A stretch of 64,000 nt of DNA from Bacillota bacterium. Lineage in GTDB: Bacteria; Bacillota; Clostridia; Oscillospirales; Oscillospiraceae. A model generated the notes under the pieces. That model ran no database searches. It worked only from the letters and a program-made list of their open reading frames with translations, and was not told the DNA's origin. The stretch is from NCBI GenBank assembly GCA_023459875.1, contig JAEWRY010000035.1, forward strand, positions 1 to 64,000, read 5' to 3'. The position numbers and the translations under genes are program-made. Position 1 is the first letter of the stretch. Every line of letters begins with the position of its first letter. Shown piece by piece: positions 16,259 to 23,377 of the stretch.

Positions 16259-16456
16259 TTACGGATCTGAATCCGTACCCTCTGAAAAATCCAGAATTTC
16301 CGAGGTTTTCAGCGTAACGCCGCCGTCCGCGTCGATCACGCTGTAGCCCGACTCGGTGACTCCGTCAAATTTGTTTGGGGCTGAGGCGTCTTTATTAACT
16401 GGGGAAGAAGGGGTATGGGCGCGAACTGAATTTTTTTTCTTTTTTAATAAGCCCAT
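16259..16456 (-). CDS. small hypothetical protein downstream of SASP
   Basis: A 65-residue protein with a Lys-rich start (MGLLKKKKNS) and an acidic end (ILDFSEGTDSDP). I do not recognise it. Its ATG lies two bases after the SASP stop codon, without its own Shine-Dalgarno site, so it is probably translated by coupling and made during sporulation. No membrane segment or Cys motif is visible. Confidence 0.5.
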   Translation of the reverse strand: MGLLKKKKNSVRAHTPSSPVNKDASAPNKFDGVTESGYSVIDADGGVTLKTSEILDFSEGTDSDP

Positions 16457-16458
16457 GG

Positions 16459-16668
16459 TTAGAAATTTGACAAGTTGCCTTCCTGGGCTTTGATCATCTT
16501 CTGCACCATGCGTCCGCCGATGGGACCGCCCTGGGAGCCGTTCACCTTTGCGGGCAGATCGCCCTTGTAATGATCGTTGTTTTCTTTGACATATTGCGTG
16601 AGGCCCAGTTCGGCCGCGGATTCCATCTTCAGGTTCTTTAATTTGTTGCTGATATCTTTATTGCTCAT
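16459..16668 (-). CDS. small acid-soluble spore protein, alpha/beta type
   Basis: A 69-residue DNA-binding spore protein. MESAAELGL resembles the GPR protease cleavage region, and the C-terminal half has the NGSQGGPIGGRMVQKMI pattern of alpha/beta SASPs. These coat spore DNA and change it to an A-like form. AAAGGAG lies upstream of the ATG at 16668, and a sigma-G-like promoter lies at 16699-16727. The Asn/His/Tyr insert in the middle (ENNDHYKGD) is longer than in classic SASPs. Confidence 0.85.
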   Translation of the reverse strand: MSNKDISNKLKNLKMESAAELGLTQYVKENNDHYKGDLPAKVNGSQGGPIGGRMVQKMIKAQEGNLSNF

Positions 16669-16698
16669 TTTAGTATCTCCTTTATTTGTTTATATCTG

Positions 16699-16727
16699 TA
16701 TTATCCAACGCCGCCGCGCTGTTATAC
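16699..16727 (-). promoter_or_regulatory. sigma-G-like promoter of the SASP gene
   Basis: On the minus strand GTATAAC (-35 like, 16721-16727) and GATAATA (-10 like, 16699-16705) are 15 bases apart. This fits the forespore sigma-G pattern with one -10 mismatch, about 30 bases upstream of the SASP start. Confidence 0.5.
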
Positions 16728-16831
16728 CTGTAAAAACAGACCGGAAAGGATAAGCTTTAGTATAATATCTAATTAATTCCCGTATGATTGATTATATTTA
16801 GAAAAGCAGTAGTTATATGGGAGGTAATGAC

Positions 16832-17614
16832 TTGAGAAAGGCTATTTTTTTATTTATCACGCTGATAACCGTTCTCACGATCGCCACGGTTTCAAGGCAG
16901 GGGAACTCGAATTTTATTTATGTCGGCGGCTCTTCTGCATCCGATTTGGTTTTCCCCCATTCCGGGTCCCAAAACCCGGAGGGACTTGATTTATCACAGA
17001 CTTCCAGGAAAGGGATCACCGTTTTGCTGTACCGCGCGGTCAGCGATTATTCCGAGAATTCCCTCTGCGTTTCCGAAGAACAATTCCGGGAAGAAATGGA
17101 ATGGCTCTATCAAAATAAGTATCATACGCTGGATACGAATGAGTTCTATGAAGTTTTGGTAAACGGCACGCCTGTTGCGGACAATTCCGTGGTGATTACC
17201 TTCGATGCCCAGTCTGCCGATTACTATCAAGCGGCCTGGCCCTGGTTGCGGCAATACGGTTTCAAAGCGACGTTTTTTATTGCCACAGAATATATAAATC
17301 CGCGCAGCATCGTTTGGGATCAATTCAATGAATTGGCGAACAAAGGAAGTTTCACAGGAAGACGGACCCTTGGACGTGATGTTTTCTCTGCGCTCACCGC
17401 TCAGCCGAACAGGGAACAAAGCGAAAATATAGAAGCTCTTTATTGCCCTTCCGGTAAATTCAATAGAATAATTTTGGATGATTCCGAAACAGGCTATCGA
17501 TTGAATATCGCCGTGCCGGGTCAAGTGTATCTCGAAGAAAATCTTCTTTTTCTGAAACAATCCCGCGTCCGGGAGGGAATGCCGATCAGCAGTTTTGCAA
17601 AGCTGATGGCTTAA
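16832..17614 (+). CDS. polysaccharide deacetylase-like protein, metal ligands lost
   Basis: A 260-residue protein with an N-terminal signal/anchor segment (RKAIFLFITLITVLTIATV) and a CE4/NodB fold (VITFDAQSADYYQAAWPWL, GFKATFFIATEYI). Active CE4 enzymes have TFDDG, where the second Asp binds metal; here it is TFDAQ (Asp125, Ala126). The second motif, normally H-x-x-x-H after the GxxIGSH segment, is replaced by SFTGRRTLGRD. The expected zinc site is therefore absent and the protein is probably a pseudoenzyme. TTG 16832 has GGGAGGT (16819-16825) six bases upstream, better than the ATG at 16817, which overlaps that site. Length is normal for the NodB domain. Confidence 0.7.
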   Translation: MRKAIFLFITLITVLTIATVSRQGNSNFIYVGGSSASDLVFPHSGSQNPEGLDLSQTSRKGITVLLYRAVSDYSENSLCVSEEQFREEMEWLYQNKYHTLDTNEFYEVLVNGTPVADNSVVITFDAQSADYYQAAWPWLRQYGFKATFFIATEYINPRSIVWDQFNELANKGSFTGRRTLGRDVFSALTAQPNREQSENIEALYCPSGKFNRIILDDSETGYRLNIAVPGQVYLEENLLFLKQSRVREGMPISSFAKLMA

Positions 17615-17731
17615 AATAAAACTGAAGATTTAATAATGCGGGCTTTGTGCTGCTCGTGAGATTATTCCACATATTATCACTCCTGTTACACTATTCATAT
17701 AATGAAGTATTATATGAAATCGGGTGATTCA

Positions 17732-18298
17732 ATGTTAGATTTTGTAAACGGCGACTTTGACAGCAAGTTCTTGACGAAAAGCGTAAATATTCCGATTGAG
17801 CTGTACGAGTCGGTTAAAGGGAAATATTTTATCGGATACGCCGACAATCTGACGTTTGGCAACGGAACAAGCGCCTGGGCAAGACTTTATAACCCGCCTT
17901 ATTCGGGCGTTAATTTGTTTGTCAATGTCTGGACCGTGACAGATGTGTCTCAGGCACCGATCCGCGCGGAGTTCTGGTTTAACGCGGATGCTCCCGGAAC
18001 ACCCTCGGAGTCCGGCTTAGTCACGTCCTCCAATACGGCGTTCAAGCCTGCTCCGATACCGAAAGTGAGGCTGCAGCAGGCCTCCGACGTGAAGGGGGAT
18101 CCGACGGGAGGAATCAAGGCTTTCGTTCGGAGGGCGGAGCCGGAAGTGACTTTGGTTGAATCTGAGAATGGAAAACTGATTTTCCCTCCGGGCGGAAATT
18201 TTTTAGTGTTCCTGTCCATCCCGGAATTCCCCGAAGCCCTTGCAGCCGGACGGGTCGCATTCGGATGGTGGGAAGAGAAGATCGCTTATAACTGCTGA
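17732..18298 (+). CDS. DUF6143-like protein of unknown function
   Basis: A 188-residue protein without membrane segments. It matches my recollection of DUF6143 (ARLYNPPYSGVNLFVNVWTV, SNTAFKPAPIPKVRLQ, FPPGGNFLVFL), found in spore-forming Firmicutes and of unknown function. Its beta-rich pattern suggests a jelly-roll or coat-type fold, which is inference. ATG 17732 is preceded by GGGTGAT; the upstream in-frame ATGs at 17702 and 17714 have none. A hairpin terminator follows at 18305. Confidence 0.6.
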   Translation: MLDFVNGDFDSKFLTKSVNIPIELYESVKGKYFIGYADNLTFGNGTSAWARLYNPPYSGVNLFVNVWTVTDVSQAPIRAEFWFNADAPGTPSESGLVTSSNTAFKPAPIPKVRLQQASDVKGDPTGGIKAFVRRAEPEVTLVESENGKLIFPPGGNFLVFLSIPEFPEALAAGRVAFGWWEEKIAYNC

Positions 18299-18304
18299 TA
18301 CGAA

Positions 18305-18340
18305 AAGCCATGTAAGAGGCGGGAACCTCTTACATGGCTT
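18305..18340 (+). terminator. terminator-like hairpin, left flank of the repeat element
   Basis: AAGCCATGTAAGAGG pairs exactly with CCTCTTACATGGCTT around a six-base loop. A nearly identical hairpin stands at 18548-18584 on the other side of the repeat element. Confidence 0.65.
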
Positions 18341-18344
18341 GAGG

Positions 18345-18543
18345 CTGTCGAAAAACCATGTTTTTCGATAAAACGACAAGATGGAAGCGGCTCTGTGGAG
18401 CCGCACAAAGAGTGCCTAGCGGGAAGTGAATTCCCGCTGGGCACTGGTATTCAACCTTTTGCGGATTTCGGTCACGGAGCGCAACGCAAAATCCGCAAAA
18501 GCTTTTCGCCGGTGGCGAAAAGGACGAGGGACTTTTTTGACAG
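18345..18543 (+). repeat. ~200-bp multi-hairpin repeat element, copy 1
   Basis: It runs from CTGTCGAAAAA to TTTTTTGACAG, an imperfect 11-base terminal inverted repeat. Inside are consecutive hairpins: GTCGAAAAAC/TTTTTCGA, GCGGCTC/GAGCCGC, GTGCCTAGCGGGAA/TTCCCGCTGGGCAC, TTTTGCGGATTT/AAATCCGCAAAA and CTTTTCGCC/GGCGAAAAG. About 90% identical by eye to the reverse complement of 39285-39484. No open frame of interest is present. It resembles a MITE or a mobile structured-RNA element. It fills most of the 301-base gap between 18299 and 18599. Confidence 0.8.
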
Positions 18544-18547
18544 TCTG

Positions 18548-18584
18548 AAGCCATATAAGAGGTGTAACCTCTTACATGGCTTTG
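18548..18584. terminator. terminator-like hairpin, right flank of the repeat element
   Basis: AAGCCATATAAGAGG pairs with CCTCTTACATGGCTT, one mismatch, followed by TTT on the plus strand. It nearly duplicates the hairpin at 18305-18340, and it could terminate the DUF4153-like gene that ends at 18600 on the minus strand. Confidence 0.6.
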
Positions 18585-18599
18585 CAGCGTCCAGCTGCT

Positions 18600-20456
18600 C
18601 TACGGATTTTCCCGCAAATAAAGGTCTTTTAGAACGACCCAGTAATTGAAAGTCCCGCTTGAAGCGTCTACACTAAATTCCACGTTGCTGAAAACCAGAA
18701 GAACCGCCGCTTCCTGCGTTTCGATTTGCAGACTCATGTCTTCTAAAGCCGCCGCGGTGGACCCGTTTTGTCCGGGAGGATATTTTTCGGAAAGCGCATC
18801 AATATACTCCTTCAGACTCTGCTCCAGAATCACCCGGTCATCCAGCGATAGTTTTAGCGACGGGATTACCTCGCCGCCCGGCGCAGTCCAATTAATCTGA
18901 TAGGTTCCCCTGTCACCTGCGACCGTGACGGACCCCTGCTCATTTTTATATTCGTTCTGAAAACTGACCGCCCAGCGGTAACCGCTGATGTTTACCGCCC
19001 CGGCGGGCAGATACAGGTAGGTGCCAATATACTGCGCAGGCGTGGATCCGTTGCCTTCCCCGGATGACCAGGTTTGCTCAAAACCAAATCTGGCCTTGAA
19101 CACATTGTTTTGTCCGAGCTTCCGATCAAACCAGCCCGGCAGCTTCGCATCCTGCGTATAAGCAAGGTAATTAACCGCGTCGGTGATCGCGATCCGCACC
19201 GATTTCTCGGGCTCGGATGCCGCCGGCGAAATGGCTCCGTCCCTAAGCATATTCTGGCTAGCGAGTAGGTTCTGAAGCCGCGTGACCTGCGCGGTAACCG
19301 GAAGAGCCTGATATCCAAGAACGGGCAAAATCGAGACGACGGCAAGAAAACAAATGAAAAGAGCGATGATCCGATGGGCTTTTATTTTTACAGCAAGGAG
19401 TGAAACGGCTCCCACGGCGGCGACGATCCAGATAAGGATAAAGAAATACTCGGTCGTTTTAAGCCCGGTATTCTGCAGCTGATGAATGACAGCCCAGGCC
19501 TCAAAGACCAAAATAATCAGTGAGGCGATGGGATAGACGCGCTGATAGATTTTTGCCAGCTTGGAATCGTGGCCCGAAACCATCGCCTGGAGCCAAAGTC
19601 CGCCGATGGTGTAGGAAGCGGCGATGGCGGAAAGCAGTACAAAGGAGGCCTGCATGCCGCCGAGGACGGTTTTGCCCGCCCAGATCAGCAGAACCACGGT
19701 GAGAGCCAGTACGATGGGGATCATGATCGATACGAACAACACCTCGATAAAACGCGGTTTCTTCTGCGCAATCTCCCGGTGCGCATCGTCCGCTCCTTTG
19801 CGGAAATCCGGGAAGTAGCCGATAAAAATCGTAAAGGTAAGGAAACCTGCCAGCGTACCGATATACCCGTATACCTTGCCGCTCATCCCGCGATAGAGCA
19901 GAGACTGAACGGCCCGCGCAACGCCGGAGGCGCCGAGGAAAATCACGACCCCGTAAAGAAGCGCGATGAAGAAAGCCTTATGGGCCATAAAAAAGGATGA
20001 AGTAAAGCCGGACGAGTCTTTCGGATCATCTGCCAGAATTACAAAGACAATCAGGCTTACCAGCATCACCGCGCCGACGCGCGCGGCGGCCAGGGAAGAT
20101 ACCATGGTGTAGTCTGCCCAATCAGGCTTTGTACCGCCGAAATAGTAGAGCGCCAGGAAGGTAACGGCCGCCGAGGCAACGCCGAGCAGATTGGCGATCA
20201 GAAAAGTATTTGCCCGGTTCAAACGGCTTTGCTCCGCCGTGATTACCGCCAGGCTGAAGATCGCTCCCAAGGCAAAGGCCCAGTGCAGCGAGTTGAGCAG
20301 GAGATTATACGCCTCCTGCTGCGGCCAATCCAGCTGGATCCGGATTACCGTGACCGCCGCAAACGCAACCGCACAGCCGATGGATGCCGGGAAGGTCCGG
20401 AAAGCCTTGAGCGCACCTTTAAAAATAGTTGAAACGGATCGGGTAATTGTATTCAT
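18600..20456 (-). CDS. DUF4153-like polytopic membrane protein
   Basis: A 618-residue protein with about 11-12 membrane segments in the first 400 residues and a soluble C-terminal domain of about 200 residues. The pattern (HWAFALGAIFSLAVITAEQS, GMSGKVYGYIGTLAGFLTF) matches the DUF4153 family of unknown function found in Firmicutes. A clear GAGGTGA site lies upstream of ATG 20456. The extracytoplasmic tail (about 410-618) has no motif I recognise. The gene is divergent from the MprF-like gene and stands alone. Proposed roles in envelope homeostasis are inference only. Confidence 0.6.
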   Translation of the reverse strand: MNTITRSVSTIFKGALKAFRTFPASIGCAVAFAAVTVIRIQLDWPQQEAYNLLLNSLHWAFALGAIFSLAVITAEQSRLNRANTFLIANLLGVASAAVTFLALYYFGGTKPDWADYTMVSSLAAARVGAVMLVSLIVFVILADDPKDSSGFTSSFFMAHKAFFIALLYGVVIFLGASGVARAVQSLLYRGMSGKVYGYIGTLAGFLTFTIFIGYFPDFRKGADDAHREIAQKKPRFIEVLFVSIMIPIVLALTVVLLIWAGKTVLGGMQASFVLLSAIAASYTIGGLWLQAMVSGHDSKLAKIYQRVYPIASLIILVFEAWAVIHQLQNTGLKTTEYFFILIWIVAAVGAVSLLAVKIKAHRIIALFICFLAVVSILPVLGYQALPVTAQVTRLQNLLASQNMLRDGAISPAASEPEKSVRIAITDAVNYLAYTQDAKLPGWFDRKLGQNNVFKARFGFEQTWSSGEGNGSTPAQYIGTYLYLPAGAVNISGYRWAVSFQNEYKNEQGSVTVAGDRGTYQINWTAPGGEVIPSLKLSLDDRVILEQSLKEYIDALSEKYPPGQNGSTAAALEDMSLQIETQEAAVLLVFSNVEFSVDASSGTFNYWVVLKDLYLRENP

Positions 20457-20626
20457 GGGTCACCTCTCATATCAATTTTTGTATTTTTCTCCGCGCTGTT
20501 TCCAGTGCAGCGGGCCGGTGTTTTCGTATGATTATTCGGTATAGTATCATGTAATCAGTAAAAATTAATCCAGCAAATGAACTTGGATATCCTTAGTATA
20601 TCATACCGGAGCCTCCCCTCAAAACA

Positions 20627-20654
20627 CTTGTTGTATGAATCCTCACAATATAAT
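20627..20654 (+). promoter_or_regulatory. possible promoter of the MprF-like gene
   Basis: In the 302-base gap 20457-20758, TATAAT (20649-20654) is preceded by CTTGTT with a 16-base spacer, about 105 bases before ATG 20759. The rest of the gap is AT-rich, and I see no other structure in it. Confidence 0.35.
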
Positions 20655-20758
20655 AGACGTATTTGCAAAGAAAAAGTTGTGCTTCATTCAAAGGAGACTT
20701 ATAATTTACCTTGTGACTCTCCAGCAAAACAAAGCCTAACCTATGCGAAAGGTGAAGA

Positions 20759-22504
20759 ATGAAGAAACATCCTATCCTTAAAAGAGAGGTCCAGAATATT
20801 GCAATCTTTATGGTTGTGATATCCGGGCTGGTCAATATAACGCTATCCCTGCCCCATACGTTCGGTTGGTTCAATACCCTTGGCGCACTCTATATTCGCC
20901 TGCTGTCCGATTATATTGTGGTTCGCGGGGTGCTGACGACCATTGTCGGCGTTCTTCTCCTGCTGCTTTCCTATAAACTGTACCAGAGAATGCGTTATGC
21001 CTGGTATATTGAAATCGTTGTGCTCAGTATTTCGGTTATTTTGAAGCTGACCCGTTTTCAGGGCCAGTTTACGCCTTTTCTCTTTTTTGAGCTGTTTATC
21101 ATTGCTGTCCTGGCGCTCAGCTATAAAGATTTCTGCCGGCGTTCAGACAGAATAACGGTGAAGTGGGCGGTCGTTCTCGTGCTGGCGTCGCTGGCGCTTG
21201 TGATTTTTCGAACGGCAGTCGGCCTTTTTATTCTGAAAAATCACTACAGCCACATCAAAGACTTTGGAAACGCGCTTTACGAGTCGCTTCAGCTTCTTGT
21301 TTTCATGGATGTTCAAAGCAGCGAGTATCTCACCGAGGCGGGCAAACTGTTTGCCCGGTCGGCTATTTTACTCAACTGGTTTTTCATCATATCCGCTGTG
21401 CTTTTCCTTTTAAAGCCTTTGGTCTACAATCCCATCATATCGCGGTTGGACCATGAACGCGTCAGAAAGCTTGTGCTTGCGTTCGGCCAGAATCCAGCCT
21501 CTTACCTTGCGCTGGAGAACGATAAAAAATATTATTTCGGCGTTTCCTGCGAAGGGGTCGTGGCGTTTTCCGTTGTCTCAAATGTAGCGGTCTGCTGCGG
21601 CGACCTCATCTGCGGCGACGGCGACGCGATTCTGCTGCTCTCGGAATTTATGACATTCTGCAGGCAGAACGCCTGGGATATTGTCATGCTCAATGTGACC
21701 GACCGCTTTTTAAACCTTTACAAGAAAGCCGGTTTTGCCTGCGTAAAATACGGGGAAGACGCTTTATTCGAGCTGGGCAAATACAGCCTTGCGGGAGGAC
21801 GGGCCGCAAAGGTGAGGGCCGCCATCAACCACGCCACAAAAGAGGGCATAGAGGTGGAGGAATATTGCCCTCTTGACAGCCGGGACACCAAAATCGAGCA
21901 GGAGATCGAGCAGATTTCCAGGCTGTGGCTTGCCTCAAAGAAAAATCCCGAAATGGCCTTTATGCTGGGTGGGATAGGCCTAAACAATCCCATGGACAGA
22001 AGATATTTTATCGCCAGACAGAGCGGGGGGAGGATACTGGGATTTGTTGTGTTCCTTCCCTATGACTGCGCCCGGGGTTATATCGCAGAGGTCACCCGCC
22101 GCCGCCCCGACGCGCCGCAGGGCGTGCTTGAAAAAATCATCTATACTGCCTTTATGAAAATGAAGGAGGAAGGTGTACTTTGGGGCAGCATGGGCCTATC
22201 GCCGCTGGCTGGGGTGGGGGCGGACGAGAGCAAAGGGATAACCAAGCGGCTTTTCAGCTTTGTCTATGAGAACATGAACAATATGTATGGCTTCAAGGCT
22301 CTTCACCATGCAAAGGAGAAATATGCGCCCACCGAGTGGAAACCTAGATTTATGGTCTATTATCCCGATCTGTTTACCATGCCGATTGCCTATACCATCG
22401 TCAAGGTGCAGAATCCCAAGGGAATCTCAAGCTTTGTCCGGAATAAGCTGAGGCAGAGACAAAAAGGGCAATGCGGGGAAACAGACAGTGACGGAAAGAT
22501 TTGA
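20759..22504 (+). CDS. MprF-like phosphatidylglycerol aminoacyltransferase (short form)
   Basis: A 581-residue protein with about six or seven N-terminal membrane segments (to about residue 230) and a C-terminal DUF2156/LPG-synthase domain with a GNAT-like fold. Full MprF (about 840 residues) has a larger flippase region; this is a short form. The catalytic domain would move Lys or Ala from aminoacyl-tRNA to phosphatidylglycerol, lowering negative surface charge and susceptibility to cationic peptides. Fingerprints include GFVVFLPYDCARGYIAEVTR and EGVLWGSMGLSPLAG. AAAGGTGA lies upstream of the ATG. The nrdG start lies a few bases beyond the stop. Confidence 0.75.
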   Translation: MKKHPILKREVQNIAIFMVVISGLVNITLSLPHTFGWFNTLGALYIRLLSDYIVVRGVLTTIVGVLLLLLSYKLYQRMRYAWYIEIVVLSISVILKLTRFQGQFTPFLFFELFIIAVLALSYKDFCRRSDRITVKWAVVLVLASLALVIFRTAVGLFILKNHYSHIKDFGNALYESLQLLVFMDVQSSEYLTEAGKLFARSAILLNWFFIISAVLFLLKPLVYNPIISRLDHERVRKLVLAFGQNPASYLALENDKKYYFGVSCEGVVAFSVVSNVAVCCGDLICGDGDAILLLSEFMTFCRQNAWDIVMLNVTDRFLNLYKKAGFACVKYGEDALFELGKYSLAGGRAAKVRAAINHATKEGIEVEEYCPLDSRDTKIEQEIEQISRLWLASKKNPEMAFMLGGIGLNNPMDRRYFIARQSGGRILGFVVFLPYDCARGYIAEVTRRRPDAPQGVLEKIIYTAFMKMKEEGVLWGSMGLSPLAGVGADESKGITKRLFSFVYENMNNMYGFKALHHAKEKYAPTEWKPRFMVYYPDLFTMPIAYTIVKVQNPKGISSFVRNKLRQRQKGQCGETDSDGKI

Positions 22505-22507
22505 GGC

Positions 22508-23206
22508 ATGAACATGGAAATCGCGGGACTACAAAAACTGACGCTGCTCGATTATCCGGGCAGAATTGCAGCTACGGTGTTCACCGGCGGCTGCAATTTC
22601 CGCTGCCCGTTCTGCCATAACGCGTCGCTGGTTTTGGAAACGAGCGGGATGCAGAGGATAACGGAGGATGAATTTTTTCAGTTTCTGGAGAAACGAAAAG
22701 GCCTGCTGGACGGCGTCTGCGTCTCGGGCGGCGAGCCGCTGATCCAGAAAGAAATAGGTGGTTTTATCGCCAGGATCAAAGCGCTCGGTTTTCTTGTGAA
22801 GCTGGACACGAACGGGAGCGTCTATTCCGGGCTCAAGGAGCTGGTGGAACATGGGCTTGTTGATTATGTGGCGATGGATATCAAGAATTCTCCCGCCAAA
22901 TACGCGGTTACGGCGGGCACCACCCAGGAGATCCTGCCCGACATCAACAAAAGCGTCGCTTTCCTGCTTTCTAATCCGGTCGAATATGAATTCCGCACGA
23001 CGGTGGTAAAGGAGTATCATACGAAAGAAGATTTTGAAGCCATCGGCCGGTGGTTAAGCGGTGCGAAAAAATATTATCTTCAGAGCTTTGCGGACTCGGG
23101 AGATGTGATCCGGCCTGGACTTCACCCGGTGGAAAAGAAGGAACTGGAGGCGTTTGCGGCCATTGCTCGAAGCCATGTGCCTTCTGTGAAGATCCGGGGA
23201 GAGTGA
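22508..23206 (+). CDS. nrdG: anaerobic ribonucleotide reductase activating protein (radical SAM)
   Basis: A 232-residue radical SAM protein. CNFRCPFC gives the C-x3-C-x2-C cluster motif near residues 30-37, and SGGEPL is the SAM-binding GGE motif. It installs the glycyl radical on NrdD. Starts at 22508 or 22514 are both possible, with only weak Shine-Dalgarno support; coupling to the upstream gene, whose stop is three bases before, is likely. nrdD lies 171 bases downstream with its own promoter. At 232 residues it is longer than E. coli NrdG (154) and matches the clostridial long form. Confidence 0.9.
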   Translation: MNMEIAGLQKLTLLDYPGRIAATVFTGGCNFRCPFCHNASLVLETSGMQRITEDEFFQFLEKRKGLLDGVCVSGGEPLIQKEIGGFIARIKALGFLVKLDTNGSVYSGLKELVEHGLVDYVAMDIKNSPAKYAVTAGTTQEILPDINKSVAFLLSNPVEYEFRTTVVKEYHTKEDFEAIGRWLSGAKKYYLQSFADSGDVIRPGLHPVEKKELEAFAAIARSHVPSVKIRGE

Positions 23207-23257
23207 CCGTCATATGGTATTTAAATAAAATAATGCCACAATATATGGTATAAATCA

Positions 23258-23286
23258 TTGACATTTTAAGAAATATTGACTACAAT
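23258..23286 (+). promoter_or_regulatory. sigma-A promoter of nrdD
   Basis: TTGACA (23258-23263), a 17-base spacer and TACAAT (23281-23286). The predicted start near 23293 falls within the left arm of the hairpin at 23288-23328. The nrdG terminator and the nrdD promoter therefore overlap. Confidence 0.75.
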
Positions 23287-23287
23287 A

Positions 23288-23328
23288 AACTTGCTTTCAC
23301 CGCTGCGATTGCGTGAAAGCAAGTTTTT
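23288..23328 (+). terminator. hairpin terminator between nrdG and nrdD
   Basis: AACTTGCTTTCAC (23288-23300) pairs exactly with GTGAAAGCAAGTT (23313-23325) and is followed by T-residues. It ends nrdG transcripts. It may also act as a 5' structure on nrdD mRNA started at about 23293. Confidence 0.8.
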
Positions 23329-23377
23329 ACTTGGGGTATGGATGAGCTGTTTTTTAATATAGGGAGTGGAAAGCGCA

